Of a stretch of DNA of 64,000 nucleotides, positions 9,856 through 17,382 are shown piece by piece (positions within the stretch are counted from its first letter, which is position 1; each line of letters starts with the position of its first letter). The notes beneath the pieces are model-generated. The model worked only from the letters and a program-made list of their open reading frames with translations, was not told the origin of the DNA and ran no database searches. A program made the translations under genes and the position numbers. The DNA lies in NCBI RefSeq assembly GCF_021556395.1, contig NZ_JAKGCS010000017.1, positions 124,001 through 188,000 on the forward strand, read 5' to 3'. Source of the DNA: Acuticoccus kalidii. Its GTDB lineage: Bacteria > Pseudomonadota > Alphaproteobacteria > Rhizobiales > Amorphaceae.

Positions 9856-10662
9856 TCACTGCATCACCATTCCGCCGTCGATCATGATGAGCTGGCCAGT
9901 CATGTAGTCTGACTCCGGGCTCGCGAGGAACGCGGCGGTGCCGATCACGTCGTTCGGATAGGAGTAGCGCTTCATCAGGATCATGTTGGCGGCGAGCGAA
10001 TCCATCGATTCGCCCGGCTTCTGGAATTTGCCGATCTCGACGAGATCCTTGTCGAGCTGCTCCCAGAGCTCGGTCCGCACGACGCCCGGCCCGTAGCCGT
10101 TGACGGTGATGTTGTGATCCACAAGCGCCCGCGCGCCGCCGGTGATCATCGCGAGGACCGCGTGCTTGGAGCAGCAATAGGGAACCACGTCGTCGAACGT
10201 CGTGCGCGAGGCGATCGAGCCGACATTGATGATCTTGTAGGGGCCGTTCTCCGCGCCCTGCTTGATCATCTGCCGCGCCGCCTCCTGCATCCCGAAGAGC
10301 ACGCCCTTCGCGTTGACGTTCATGATGAGGTCCCAATTCTCCTCGTCGATATCCATGAAGAAGCGCGGCTTGTTGAGGCCGGCATTCATCAGCGCGACGT
10401 TGATCGAGCCGAAGGCGTCCACCGTGGCGGCGACGGCGGCGGCGTTGTCGGCGCGCTTGGTCACGTCGAGCTTCACGGCGATCGCCTTGCCGTTGCCGGC
10501 CCCGTTGATGCGGGCGGCGACATCCTTCACGCCCGCTTCGTTGACGTCGCCGATACAGACATTGGCGCCTTGGGCGGCATAGTGCTCCGCAATCGCAGCG
10601 CCCATGCCCTGAGCGGCGCCCGTGACCATGATGTTTTTGCCCTTGAGGCGATTCGGGTCCAT
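9856..10662 (-). CDS. Short-chain dehydrogenase/reductase, sugar or polyol type
   Basis: 268 residues of the classical SDR family: cofactor loop TGAAQGMG near residue 15, NAG in LMNAGLN, catalytic Ser in GSIAS and YxxxK in PYCCSK, then the PG turn (GPGVVRTEL). It should oxidise or reduce a hydroxyl or keto group with NAD(P). It starts 11 nt after the stop of the regulator gene with a good SD (AGAGGAAC), so it is probably the last gene of the transporter operon. This placement suggests that it acts on the imported sugar, sugar alcohol or a derivative; the exact substrate is unknown. Confidence 0.88.
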   Translation of the reverse strand: MDPNRLKGKNIMVTGAAQGMGAAIAEHYAAQGANVCIGDVNEAGVKDVAARINGAGNGKAIAVKLDVTKRADNAAAVAATVDAFGSINVALMNAGLNKPRFFMDIDEENWDLIMNVNAKGVLFGMQEAARQMIKQGAENGPYKIINVGSIASRTTFDDVVPYCCSKHAVLAMITGGARALVDHNITVNGYGPGVVRTELWEQLDKDLVEIGKFQKPGESMDSLAANMILMKRYSYPNDVIGTAAFLASPESDYMTGQLIMIDGGMVMQ

Positions 10663-10673
10663 CGGATGTTCCT

Positions 10674-12452
10674 CTAGTCCGTCCTTGAAAGCATCAGCGC
10701 CTCGGTCCGGGACTGGACCGCGGCGAGCGCATCGCGCGGGCTGACGAGGCCGCGCAGCATGTCGTGGAAGAGGTGGCCGCAGATCTCGATGACACCCGCG
10801 AGCTGCGGAGCGGGTGGACGCGGCCAATATTGGAGCAGCCCCTGGCGGGCCATCGTGTCCATCGAGGCGAGCGCCGGGGAGAGCGCCCGCACTTCGGGAT
10901 CGGCGGTCACGGAAAAGCGCGGGCAGGCCCGGCTGCCGGACGTGATGTAGAGCTTGCTCACCTCGGCGGAGGTGAGCAGCGCCAGCGCCTTGCCCACCGC
11001 ATCCCGCCGCTCCGGGGCGAGATTGGCCGCCATCGACAGCACATAGCCCCCGACCGGAGCGATCGGATGACCATGCGGCCCCGCCGGATGCGGGACGAAA
11101 CCCGTCCTTGCATGGGCCGGCCGCGACGGGTCGTTCTCGAAGTATGGGGCGAGGAGCGTATAGGTATAGGCCATGGCGACATCCCCATCGCCATAGGCAA
11201 CGACGCGCTCGTACCAGGACATCGACAGGATGTTGCGCGGCGAGACTTCCATGAGTCGCATCAGGAAGTCCGCCATCTCGGCCGCTTCCGGTGTGTCGAA
11301 CATCGGGCGGAGGCGCTCGCCGGTGAGGTCCGTCGCGTCGAACCCGTCTTCGAGGCGGGGAAGATTGAGCGCCGGGCGGCCGAACGCGCCCATCAGCATC
11401 AGGACGGTGTGGCCGAGCGGCGTGCCGCGCGCGGCGTTCCACGCGATCCCGCGCACGCCGCGGTCCGGCCGATGCAGGGTTCGTGCGGCCGCCAACAGCG
11501 CGTCGGTCGTCGTCGGCGGGTCGATCCCTTCGGCCTCGAAGAGATCCGTGCGGTAGGCGAGAAGCTCCGGCGTCGTCTGGATCGGAACCCCGTAGAGCTG
11601 CCCTTTATAGACGGCCCCGTTCCACCCGGCCGGATGGAAATCGGACCGGTTGATCCCCTCGCTCGCCACGACCTCGTCGAGCGGGCCGAGTACTCCCTGC
11701 TCGGCGAACTCGCCGACCCAGGGCAAATCCACCGCCATGATGTCGTAGGCGGAGACCGGCGCCGCCGCGTTCTCCAGCATTTCGAGCCGGAGCCGGTCGA
11801 TCGATAGCGCGCGGGCGCGGACCGATGCCCCGAGCACGTTTTCGAGCTGCCGCTTCAGCGTGTCCATCGCCATGAAGGTCGGGTCGGCGTGGACCAGCAG
11901 GCGCAGCGGCCCGACGAGCTTCAGCCGCTCGGTGTGCACCGCCGGAAGCGGAATGATGCGCGCCTTCAGATAGGAGCCGCCGAAATAATAGTCGGCCCCC
12001 TCGCCCTGCTCGGACAGGCCGATCGTGCGCCCGACCACCAGCTTGATGCGGTGCGCGTAGCTGTGCCACGCATCGATCAGGCCGGGAGAGGGATGGAGCG
12101 AGAAGCTCTTGCCCGATTTCGTGCGCGGGCGCTGGTGGATCAGCCCCTCGTCCTGCATCTCACGGATGCGCCGCACCGCGGTCGCGTAAGGCACCCGCGC
12201 CGCCATCGCGAGGGTGGAGATGGTGGTGAGCTTCCCCTCGATGTGGTTGCGCATCAGGTGGATGGTGATGTGGAGATAGGAATCCGGCGTCGAGAGCGGC
12301 AGGACGTGCGCCCCCTCGCTCTGCATCTCCTCGATGAAGCCGAGGAAACGCAGCATCTCGTGCCGCGTCAGCGTCCGGCCCGCCGCGGGAGCGGGCTGCC
12401 GGGCGCTGGAACGGAGCGCTTCGGGGGCGAGCGGGGCGTCGGCCGTGCGCAT
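10674..12452 (-). CDS. Winged-helix regulator fused to a family 1 solute-binding-protein domain
   Basis: 592 residues. Residues about 28-125 form a winged helix-turn-helix with a helix typical of DNA recognition (VPYATAVRRIREMQDEGLI) and a basic wing. From about residue 180 to 580 the protein resembles extracellular sugar-binding proteins of the SBP_bac_1 group (segments such as LYGVPIQTTPELLAYRTDLFE and a late GGYVLSMAA). There is no signal peptide or membrane segment, so it should be cytoplasmic. The simplest reading is a one-component regulator using a binding-protein fold as its sugar sensor, by analogy with LacI-type proteins built from a different SBP cluster. Its ATG follows directly after the TAG of the ATPase gene, and the next dehydrogenase starts 11 nt after its stop, so it is co-transcribed with the transporter it probably controls. 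Some databases would label it simply an extracellular solute-binding protein. Confidence 0.82.
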   Translation of the reverse strand: MRTADAPLAPEALRSSARQPAPAAGRTLTRHEMLRFLGFIEEMQSEGAHVLPLSTPDSYLHITIHLMRNHIEGKLTTISTLAMAARVPYATAVRRIREMQDEGLIHQRPRTKSGKSFSLHPSPGLIDAWHSYAHRIKLVVGRTIGLSEQGEGADYYFGGSYLKARIIPLPAVHTERLKLVGPLRLLVHADPTFMAMDTLKRQLENVLGASVRARALSIDRLRLEMLENAAAPVSAYDIMAVDLPWVGEFAEQGVLGPLDEVVASEGINRSDFHPAGWNGAVYKGQLYGVPIQTTPELLAYRTDLFEAEGIDPPTTTDALLAAARTLHRPDRGVRGIAWNAARGTPLGHTVLMLMGAFGRPALNLPRLEDGFDATDLTGERLRPMFDTPEAAEMADFLMRLMEVSPRNILSMSWYERVVAYGDGDVAMAYTYTLLAPYFENDPSRPAHARTGFVPHPAGPHGHPIAPVGGYVLSMAANLAPERRDAVGKALALLTSAEVSKLYITSGSRACPRFSVTADPEVRALSPALASMDTMARQGLLQYWPRPPAPQLAGVIEICGHLFHDMLRGLVSPRDALAAVQSRTEALMLSRTD

Positions 12453-14006
12453 CTAAAGGCCCGAGATCGCTTGGACGAGACGGTCTTCCGTCAGCGTCGC
12501 CGCATCGAAAACGCCGGCCATCTGCCCGTGATAGAGCGCGATCACCCGGTCGGAGACGCCCATGATCTCCGGCATCTCGGAGGAGATGACGAGGATCGCG
12601 AGCCCGGTTCCGGCGAGCCGGCGGATGAGGTCGTGGATCTCCGATTTCGAACCGACATCGATGCCCCGCGTCGGCTCGTCGAGGATCAGGATCTCCGGCG
12701 CGGTGGAGAGCCACTTGCCGATCACCACCTTCTGCTGATTGCCGCCCGAAAGGTTCACCACCAGCGCCTGCGGGCCGGGGGAGCGCAGGTCGAGCATGGT
12801 GGCGTAGGTGTCGTAGATCGCCTGCTCGGCCTTCGGCTTCAGGAAGCCCATCCCGTTCGACACGGTGCCGAGCTGGGCCATCGACATATTGTCCCGGCAG
12901 CTCATGCCGAGGACGAGGCCCTGCTCCTTGCGGCTCTCCGGCACGAGGGCGAGGCCACGCGCGATCGCATCCGGCGGCGCATCGATCTCGACGGTCTCGT
13001 CGTCGATCCGAATCTCGCCCGTGTCGGGCGATCTGAGGCCGAACAAAGTCTCGGCGATCTCGGTCCGGCCGGCGCCGATGAGGCCATACATGCCGACGAC
13101 CTCGCCCTTGCGGATCTCGAATGAGATATCGCGATAGAGCGAACCGCACGACAGGCCCCTCACCTCGAGCGCGACCGGGCCGGGCTCGCCGGCGGCGCGC
13201 TTCTCGCGGCCCTCGAGCGAACGGCCGATCATCAGCCGGGTCACGTCGTCCTCGGTGGTCTCGGCGGTGACGCGCGTGCCGCGGACCTTCCCGTCGCGCA
13301 GGACGGTGAGGCGATGGGAGAGCGTGAAGATCTCGTCCATCCGGTGCGAGATGTAGACGATGCCGACGCCCTTGCGCATCAACCCGCGAATGATCTCGAA
13401 CAGGACGACCTTTTCGGCATCCGTCAGCGAGGCGGTCGGCTCGTCGAACACGACGACCTTCGGGGTAAACACCAGCGCGCGGGCGATCTCCACCATCTGC
13501 CGGTTGGCGATCGACAGCTTCTCCACCTTGTCCTTCGCGGAAAAGCGGCAACCGAGCGTCTTCAGGATCTCATCGGCGACGGCGAAGAGAACGCGCCATT
13601 TCACCGTGCCGAGGATGCCCTTGGGCAGCGAGCCGAGAAAGATATTCTCGGCCACCGTCATCTCCGGCACCAGCGAGAGCTCCTGGTGGATGAGAACGAT
13701 CCCGGCGCGCTTGGCCTGCATCGGATTGTCGAAATGGACGGGCTCACCCTCAAGGTGGATCGCCCCGCGATTGGCGGTGTGATTGCCCGCGAGGATCTTC
13801 ATCAGTGTGGACTTGCCCGCTCCATTCTCGCCGAGCAAAGCGTGGACCTCTCCGGCCCTCACCTCGAGGCTCACATCGTCGAGCGCGACGACGCCCGGAA
13901 ACGTCTTCGTGATCCCGTCGAGACGGAGGAGCGGCTCCCGCGCTGTCACCGCATCGCGGTCCGACGCATTCGGGGCCGCGTGGGGGGTGGCGGTTTCGGC
14001 GGTCAT
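12453..14006 (-). CDS. Ribose-type sugar ABC transporter, double ATPase subunit
   Basis: 517 residues with two tandem ABC cassettes as in RbsA/MglA. Cassette 1 has Walker A GENGAGKST near residue 59 and Walker B VVVFDEP; cassette 2 shows the degenerate Walker A of this family (GLIGAGRTE), signature LSGGNQQK and Walker B LILDEPTRGID. It powers import of a monosaccharide or polyol through the two permeases encoded just upstream. ATG at 14006 overlaps the permease stop (ATGA) and has a strong AGGAGG. The substrate is not deducible from the ATPase. Confidence 0.95.
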   Translation of the reverse strand: MTAETATPHAAPNASDRDAVTAREPLLRLDGITKTFPGVVALDDVSLEVRAGEVHALLGENGAGKSTLMKILAGNHTANRGAIHLEGEPVHFDNPMQAKRAGIVLIHQELSLVPEMTVAENIFLGSLPKGILGTVKWRVLFAVADEILKTLGCRFSAKDKVEKLSIANRQMVEIARALVFTPKVVVFDEPTASLTDAEKVVLFEIIRGLMRKGVGIVYISHRMDEIFTLSHRLTVLRDGKVRGTRVTAETTEDDVTRLMIGRSLEGREKRAAGEPGPVALEVRGLSCGSLYRDISFEIRKGEVVGMYGLIGAGRTEIAETLFGLRSPDTGEIRIDDETVEIDAPPDAIARGLALVPESRKEQGLVLGMSCRDNMSMAQLGTVSNGMGFLKPKAEQAIYDTYATMLDLRSPGPQALVVNLSGGNQQKVVIGKWLSTAPEILILDEPTRGIDVGSKSEIHDLIRRLAGTGLAILVISSEMPEIMGVSDRVIALYHGQMAGVFDAATLTEDRLVQAISGL

Positions 14007-14974
14007 ATCTTCACCTCCTCGACGCCGGCGCGGTTCACCTGGCGGTCGATGAAGAGCACGATGATCAGGATCGCCCCCAGGATGACGAGGACGTAGAAGG
14101 CCGGCACCTGCATGAGGTTCATCCCGTTGCGCAGGATGCCGATGGCGAGAACGCCGCCGAGCGTGCCGACGATCGACCCCGCCCCGCCGGCCAGTTTGGT
14201 GCCGCCGAGGACGACGGCCGTGATCGTCCAAAGCTCGTACTCCCGACCGAGATTGGGCGTGGAGGCGCCCATCTGGGTCGACAACGTGATCCCGGCGAGC
14301 GCGGCGAAGAAGCCGACGATCATGAAGTTGACGACCATGTGCCGGCCGACGCGAATGCCGGCGTTCAGCGCCGCGTCCCGATTGCCGCCGACCGCATAGG
14401 CGTTCCGCCCGTGGACGGTGGAGGTCATCAGCCAATGCATCAGCACGGTGAAGCCGAGGAACACCCAGGCGAGCGTCGGCAACCCCGCGAACTGGGACAT
14501 GCCGAAGTCCGAATAGGCGAAGTCCATCGCGAAGAAGGACTGTTCCTGCGTGTAGAGGAAGACGAGGCCGCGGACGCCGATCATCGCGCCGAGGGTGACG
14601 ATGAACGCGTCGACGCCGGTCTTCCAGACGATCATCCCGTTGACGAAGCCGAGCCCGATCCCGGCGCCGAGGCCGACGAACACCGCCGGAAGCGTCCCGA
14701 TTTCGCTCTGGAGACCGACGGCGAGGGAAGCGGCGAGCGCCACGACGGCGCCGACCGAGAGGTCGATATTGCCGTTGATCATCACCACCGTCATGCCGAG
14801 GGCGATGAGGCCGATGGTGGAGGTCTGTTGCAGGATGTTCTTCAGATTGCCGATTTCGGCGAAATTGTCCGTCATCAGCGAGAAGAAGATCGCGCAGGCG
14901 AGGGTGAAGAGCCAAATCGGCGGGATCACCGTGAAGCGGCGCAGATTCTGAAGCGTTGCGAGCGTCTTTGTCAT
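14003..14974 (-). CDS. Ribose-type sugar ABC transporter permease (second permease)
   Basis: 323 residues, hydrophobic throughout, with the BPD_transp_2 fold of RbsC-like permeases (motif GNIDLSVGAVVAL near residue 65 and VLGGTKLAGGAGSIVGT near 255). The ATG at 14974 follows GAGGAGGACCGC; an in-frame upstream ATG lacks such a site and would overlap the previous gene. It lies 10 nt after the first permease gene. The two permeases differ clearly in sequence, so they probably form a heterodimer rather than the homodimer usual for RbsC. Confidence 0.93.
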   Translation of the reverse strand: MTKTLATLQNLRRFTVIPPIWLFTLACAIFFSLMTDNFAEIGNLKNILQQTSTIGLIALGMTVVMINGNIDLSVGAVVALAASLAVGLQSEIGTLPAVFVGLGAGIGLGFVNGMIVWKTGVDAFIVTLGAMIGVRGLVFLYTQEQSFFAMDFAYSDFGMSQFAGLPTLAWVFLGFTVLMHWLMTSTVHGRNAYAVGGNRDAALNAGIRVGRHMVVNFMIVGFFAALAGITLSTQMGASTPNLGREYELWTITAVVLGGTKLAGGAGSIVGTLGGVLAIGILRNGMNLMQVPAFYVLVILGAILIIVLFIDRQVNRAGVEEVKI

Positions 14975-14984
14975 GCGGTCCTCC

Positions 14985-15995
14985 TCAAGCCGTCGTGGTG
15001 AAGAGGCGGCCGCGCTGCGAGGCAACGTCGAGCCACACGGCGAGGATGATGACCACCCAGGTGACGAGCCACTGCGCGTAATATTGATAGCCCATCAGGA
15101 GGAGCCCGTTCTGGATGAAGCCCAGAATGAGCACGCCGATGACGGTCTTGATGACCGAGCCCGAACCGCCGAGCAGCGAGGTTCCGCCGAGGATGACGCC
15201 GGCGAGCACCAGGAGCTCGTAGCCCTGGCCGACATTGTTCTGGCTGCCCATCACCCGGCTGCCCAGAATGAGCGCCGCGCAGAAGACGGTGAAGGACGAG
15301 ATCACGTAGGTCGAGAAGACCACGCGCGCCCGGCGGATGCCGGAAAAGGCCGCCGCCGTCTTGTTGCCGCCGACGGCGAAGACGCGCCGGCCATAGGCCG
15401 TGCGGGTGAGGACGATGTGGAACACCACCGCGAGGCCGAGAAAGATCCATGTCGGCACCGCGATGCCGAGGACGAAGTCACGGCCGAAAAAGGCAAACCA
15501 GGTCGCCTCTTGATCGGTGATGTCGACATTCTGTCCGCCGGAATAGATCAGCGTCAGGCCCTGGATCGCCGACAACATGCCGAGCGTCACGATCAGCGAG
15601 TTGAGCTTCAGGAAGCCGACCAGGATGCCGTTCACGCACCCGATCGCCAGCGTGGCGACGAGGGTGATCGCCATCGCCGGAGCGGGGCCGATCTTGTCGT
15701 GGAGGTCGACCACCATGACCGTTGAGAACGAGAGCATCGAGCCGACGGAAAGGTCGAGATTGCCGCCGATCACCACGATCGTGACGCCGAGCGCGATGGT
15801 GCCGATGATGGAGACCTGCCGGAAGACGGTCGAGGCGTTGTCCCAACTCGCGAACCGGTCGGAAAACAACGAGAACAGGATGAGGAAGACGATGAAGGCG
15901 AGCAGGATCCCCTGCCGCTGCGCGCCATGGCCGATATCGCGCCATGCGGGCAGACTGAGCCGCCGTTCGCCCACCTCGCCGGTGTCGGTGGTCAT
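14985..15995 (-). CDS. Ribose-type sugar ABC transporter permease (first permease)
   Basis: 336 residues, RbsC-like, with about eight to ten hydrophobic segments after a cytoplasmic N-terminus, motif GGNLDLSVGSML near residue 78 and VILGGTSLLGGSGSV near 265. ATG at 15995 follows GGGGAGGACGAC. It is the second gene of the operon after the binding-protein gene and is separated from it by 153 nt holding a GC-rich hairpin, a usual arrangement that lets binding protein be made in excess. Confidence 0.93.
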   Translation of the reverse strand: MTTDTGEVGERRLSLPAWRDIGHGAQRQGILLAFIVFLILFSLFSDRFASWDNASTVFRQVSIIGTIALGVTIVVIGGNLDLSVGSMLSFSTVMVVDLHDKIGPAPAMAITLVATLAIGCVNGILVGFLKLNSLIVTLGMLSAIQGLTLIYSGGQNVDITDQEATWFAFFGRDFVLGIAVPTWIFLGLAVVFHIVLTRTAYGRRVFAVGGNKTAAAFSGIRRARVVFSTYVISSFTVFCAALILGSRVMGSQNNVGQGYELLVLAGVILGGTSLLGGSGSVIKTVIGVLILGFIQNGLLLMGYQYYAQWLVTWVVIILAVWLDVASQRGRLFTTTA

Positions 15996-16108
15996 GTCGT
16001 CCTCCCCTTGCGGTCCGGTCTGTCGCCGGATCTCACCGTGTGATTCGCCTCGTCGGACACCCCGCGCCGCGCGGGCCGTTATCCTCGGCCGTGGGTGCGC
16101 GGGCGGCT

Positions 16109-16131
16109 CGGCGCACCATGGCGGCGCGCCG
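16109..16131 (-). promoter_or_regulatory. GC-rich hairpin between binding-protein and permease genes
   Basis: CGGCGC and GCGCCG at 16109-16114 and 16126-16131 pair around an 11-nt loop, within a longer region of imperfect complementarity. Sited just after the binding-protein stop and without a U-tract, it would fit an RNA 3'-stabiliser or partial attenuator that raises binding-protein levels over permease. Confidence 0.4.
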
Positions 16132-16148
16132 TTCGGCGAGCGGTCCCG

Positions 16149-17087
16149 TCAGAAGACGGGCTTCTCGAACTCGCTCATGTTGTCCTGCGTGATCTTCGGC
16201 GTGTCGAAATAGTTGAGGAAGGGCACCTCTTCGCCGGACGCCACGGCCTTGGCCGTCTCGAGGGCGTTCTTCGCGTCCTCGACGGGCGACTGGTAGACCG
16301 AGCCCCAATATTCGCCGCGCCCCATCGCCTCGTAGCCGACGGCGAAGTTGGTGGCGCCGATGAACACCGTCTCGTCGGCCCGGCCCGCGGCTTTCGCGGC
16401 GTTCAGCGCGCCGACGCCCATATTGTCGTCGCCCGAATAGACGCCGTCGATCTTGTCGTATTTGGTGAGGAAATTCTCCATCACCCGCTGCGACTTCTCG
16501 CGATTCCAGTCGCCGGGCTGGGTCTCCACGATCTCGACGCCGGGGCAGTTCGCGGCAAGCTCGTCCTCGAAGCCCTTCTGGCGCTCGATCGCGGTGGTGT
16601 AGCCCGGCTGGCCGGAGATCTGGACGATCTGGCCTTCGCCGCCGAGGGCGTCGCACATCATCTGCGCGGAATATTCACCCTGGATAATGTTGTTCGGCCC
16701 CGAGAAGGACTTGATGAAGTCGAAGCCCGCTTCGGCGATCTGGCTGTTGGTGATCACCACGGGAATCCCGGCGCGATCGGCCTGCCGAACGGCCGGGACG
16801 ACGGCCTGACCATTGGTCGGCCAGATGATGATCGCGTCCACCTTCTGCTGGATGAGATCCTGAATTTGTCCAATCTGGCGAGCGACGTCGCCGCCGGCGT
16901 CCAGCACGACGACGTCGATATTCGGATCGGCGTTCGCAGCCTCGACGAAGGCGCGCTCATAGGTCGTCTGATAGCTGTCGACGCCGACATTGTTCTGTGT
17001 GATGCCGATGGTCATGGTTTCGGCGAGCGCCGGCGCGCTCATGAGCGCGATCGCGCTGACGGCGGCAAAGGTCGCGGTCATCTTCAT
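16149..17087 (-). CDS. Periplasmic sugar-binding protein of the ribose-type ABC transporter
   Basis: 312 residues. A Sec signal peptide (charged MKM, hydrophobic run, cleavage likely after SAPALA near residue 22) precedes a Peripla_BP_4 domain like RbsB: ETMTIGITQNN opens the first lobe, then VDAIIIWPTNG and a late DGVYSGDDNMGVGAL. It captures the sugar in the periplasm for the downstream permeases and may also present it to a chemoreceptor. The start at 17087 has GAGAGGAACCCC in front; longer in-frame starts would add a non-signal-like extension. It is the first gene of the operon. The ligand is unknown. Confidence 0.93.
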   Translation of the reverse strand: MKMTATFAAVSAIALMSAPALAETMTIGITQNNVGVDSYQTTYERAFVEAANADPNIDVVVLDAGGDVARQIGQIQDLIQQKVDAIIIWPTNGQAVVPAVRQADRAGIPVVITNSQIAEAGFDFIKSFSGPNNIIQGEYSAQMMCDALGGEGQIVQISGQPGYTTAIERQKGFEDELAANCPGVEIVETQPGDWNREKSQRVMENFLTKYDKIDGVYSGDDNMGVGALNAAKAAGRADETVFIGATNFAVGYEAMGRGEYWGSVYQSPVEDAKNALETAKAVASGEEVPFLNYFDTPKITQDNMSEFEKPVF

Positions 17088-17208
17088 GGGGTTCCTCTCC
17101 ATATATATTGCTTGAAGCGCGACGCCTTCATCAGCCATTCGACTGCGAGGACACGCCTGTTTTTTTGGCCCGAGGACCATCGCGAAGTCCGCGATCCATT
17201 GCAGCACG

Positions 17209-17224
17209 CATTTTGTCCAAAATG
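17209..17224. promoter_or_regulatory. Perfect 16-bp palindrome, candidate operator of the sugar operon
   Basis: CATTTTGTCCAAAATG is a 7-2-7 inverted repeat in the 295-bp region between the binding-protein gene (start 17087, minus) and the chemoreceptor gene (start 17383, plus). Its AT-rich arms stand out from the GC-rich surroundings. A winged-helix dimer such as the regulator encoded in this operon could bind it, possibly controlling both directions. A related element, ATTTGTCCCAAA, is at 9843-9854 upstream of the ThDP-enzyme gene. Confidence 0.45.
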
Positions 17225-17382
17225 GATATCACGATCCGTTGGCATCGGCCGCGCGATGCGCGGCTGAGCGCGGAGAGCGCCGTCATGACGGATTGTCCGC
17301 ATCCTGCGGGGTCGCGGTGCGAGCCTCGCGCCATCTTCCGCAATTACAGATTCCGCCTCCATCGACGAAAGGCGGATGGCCG

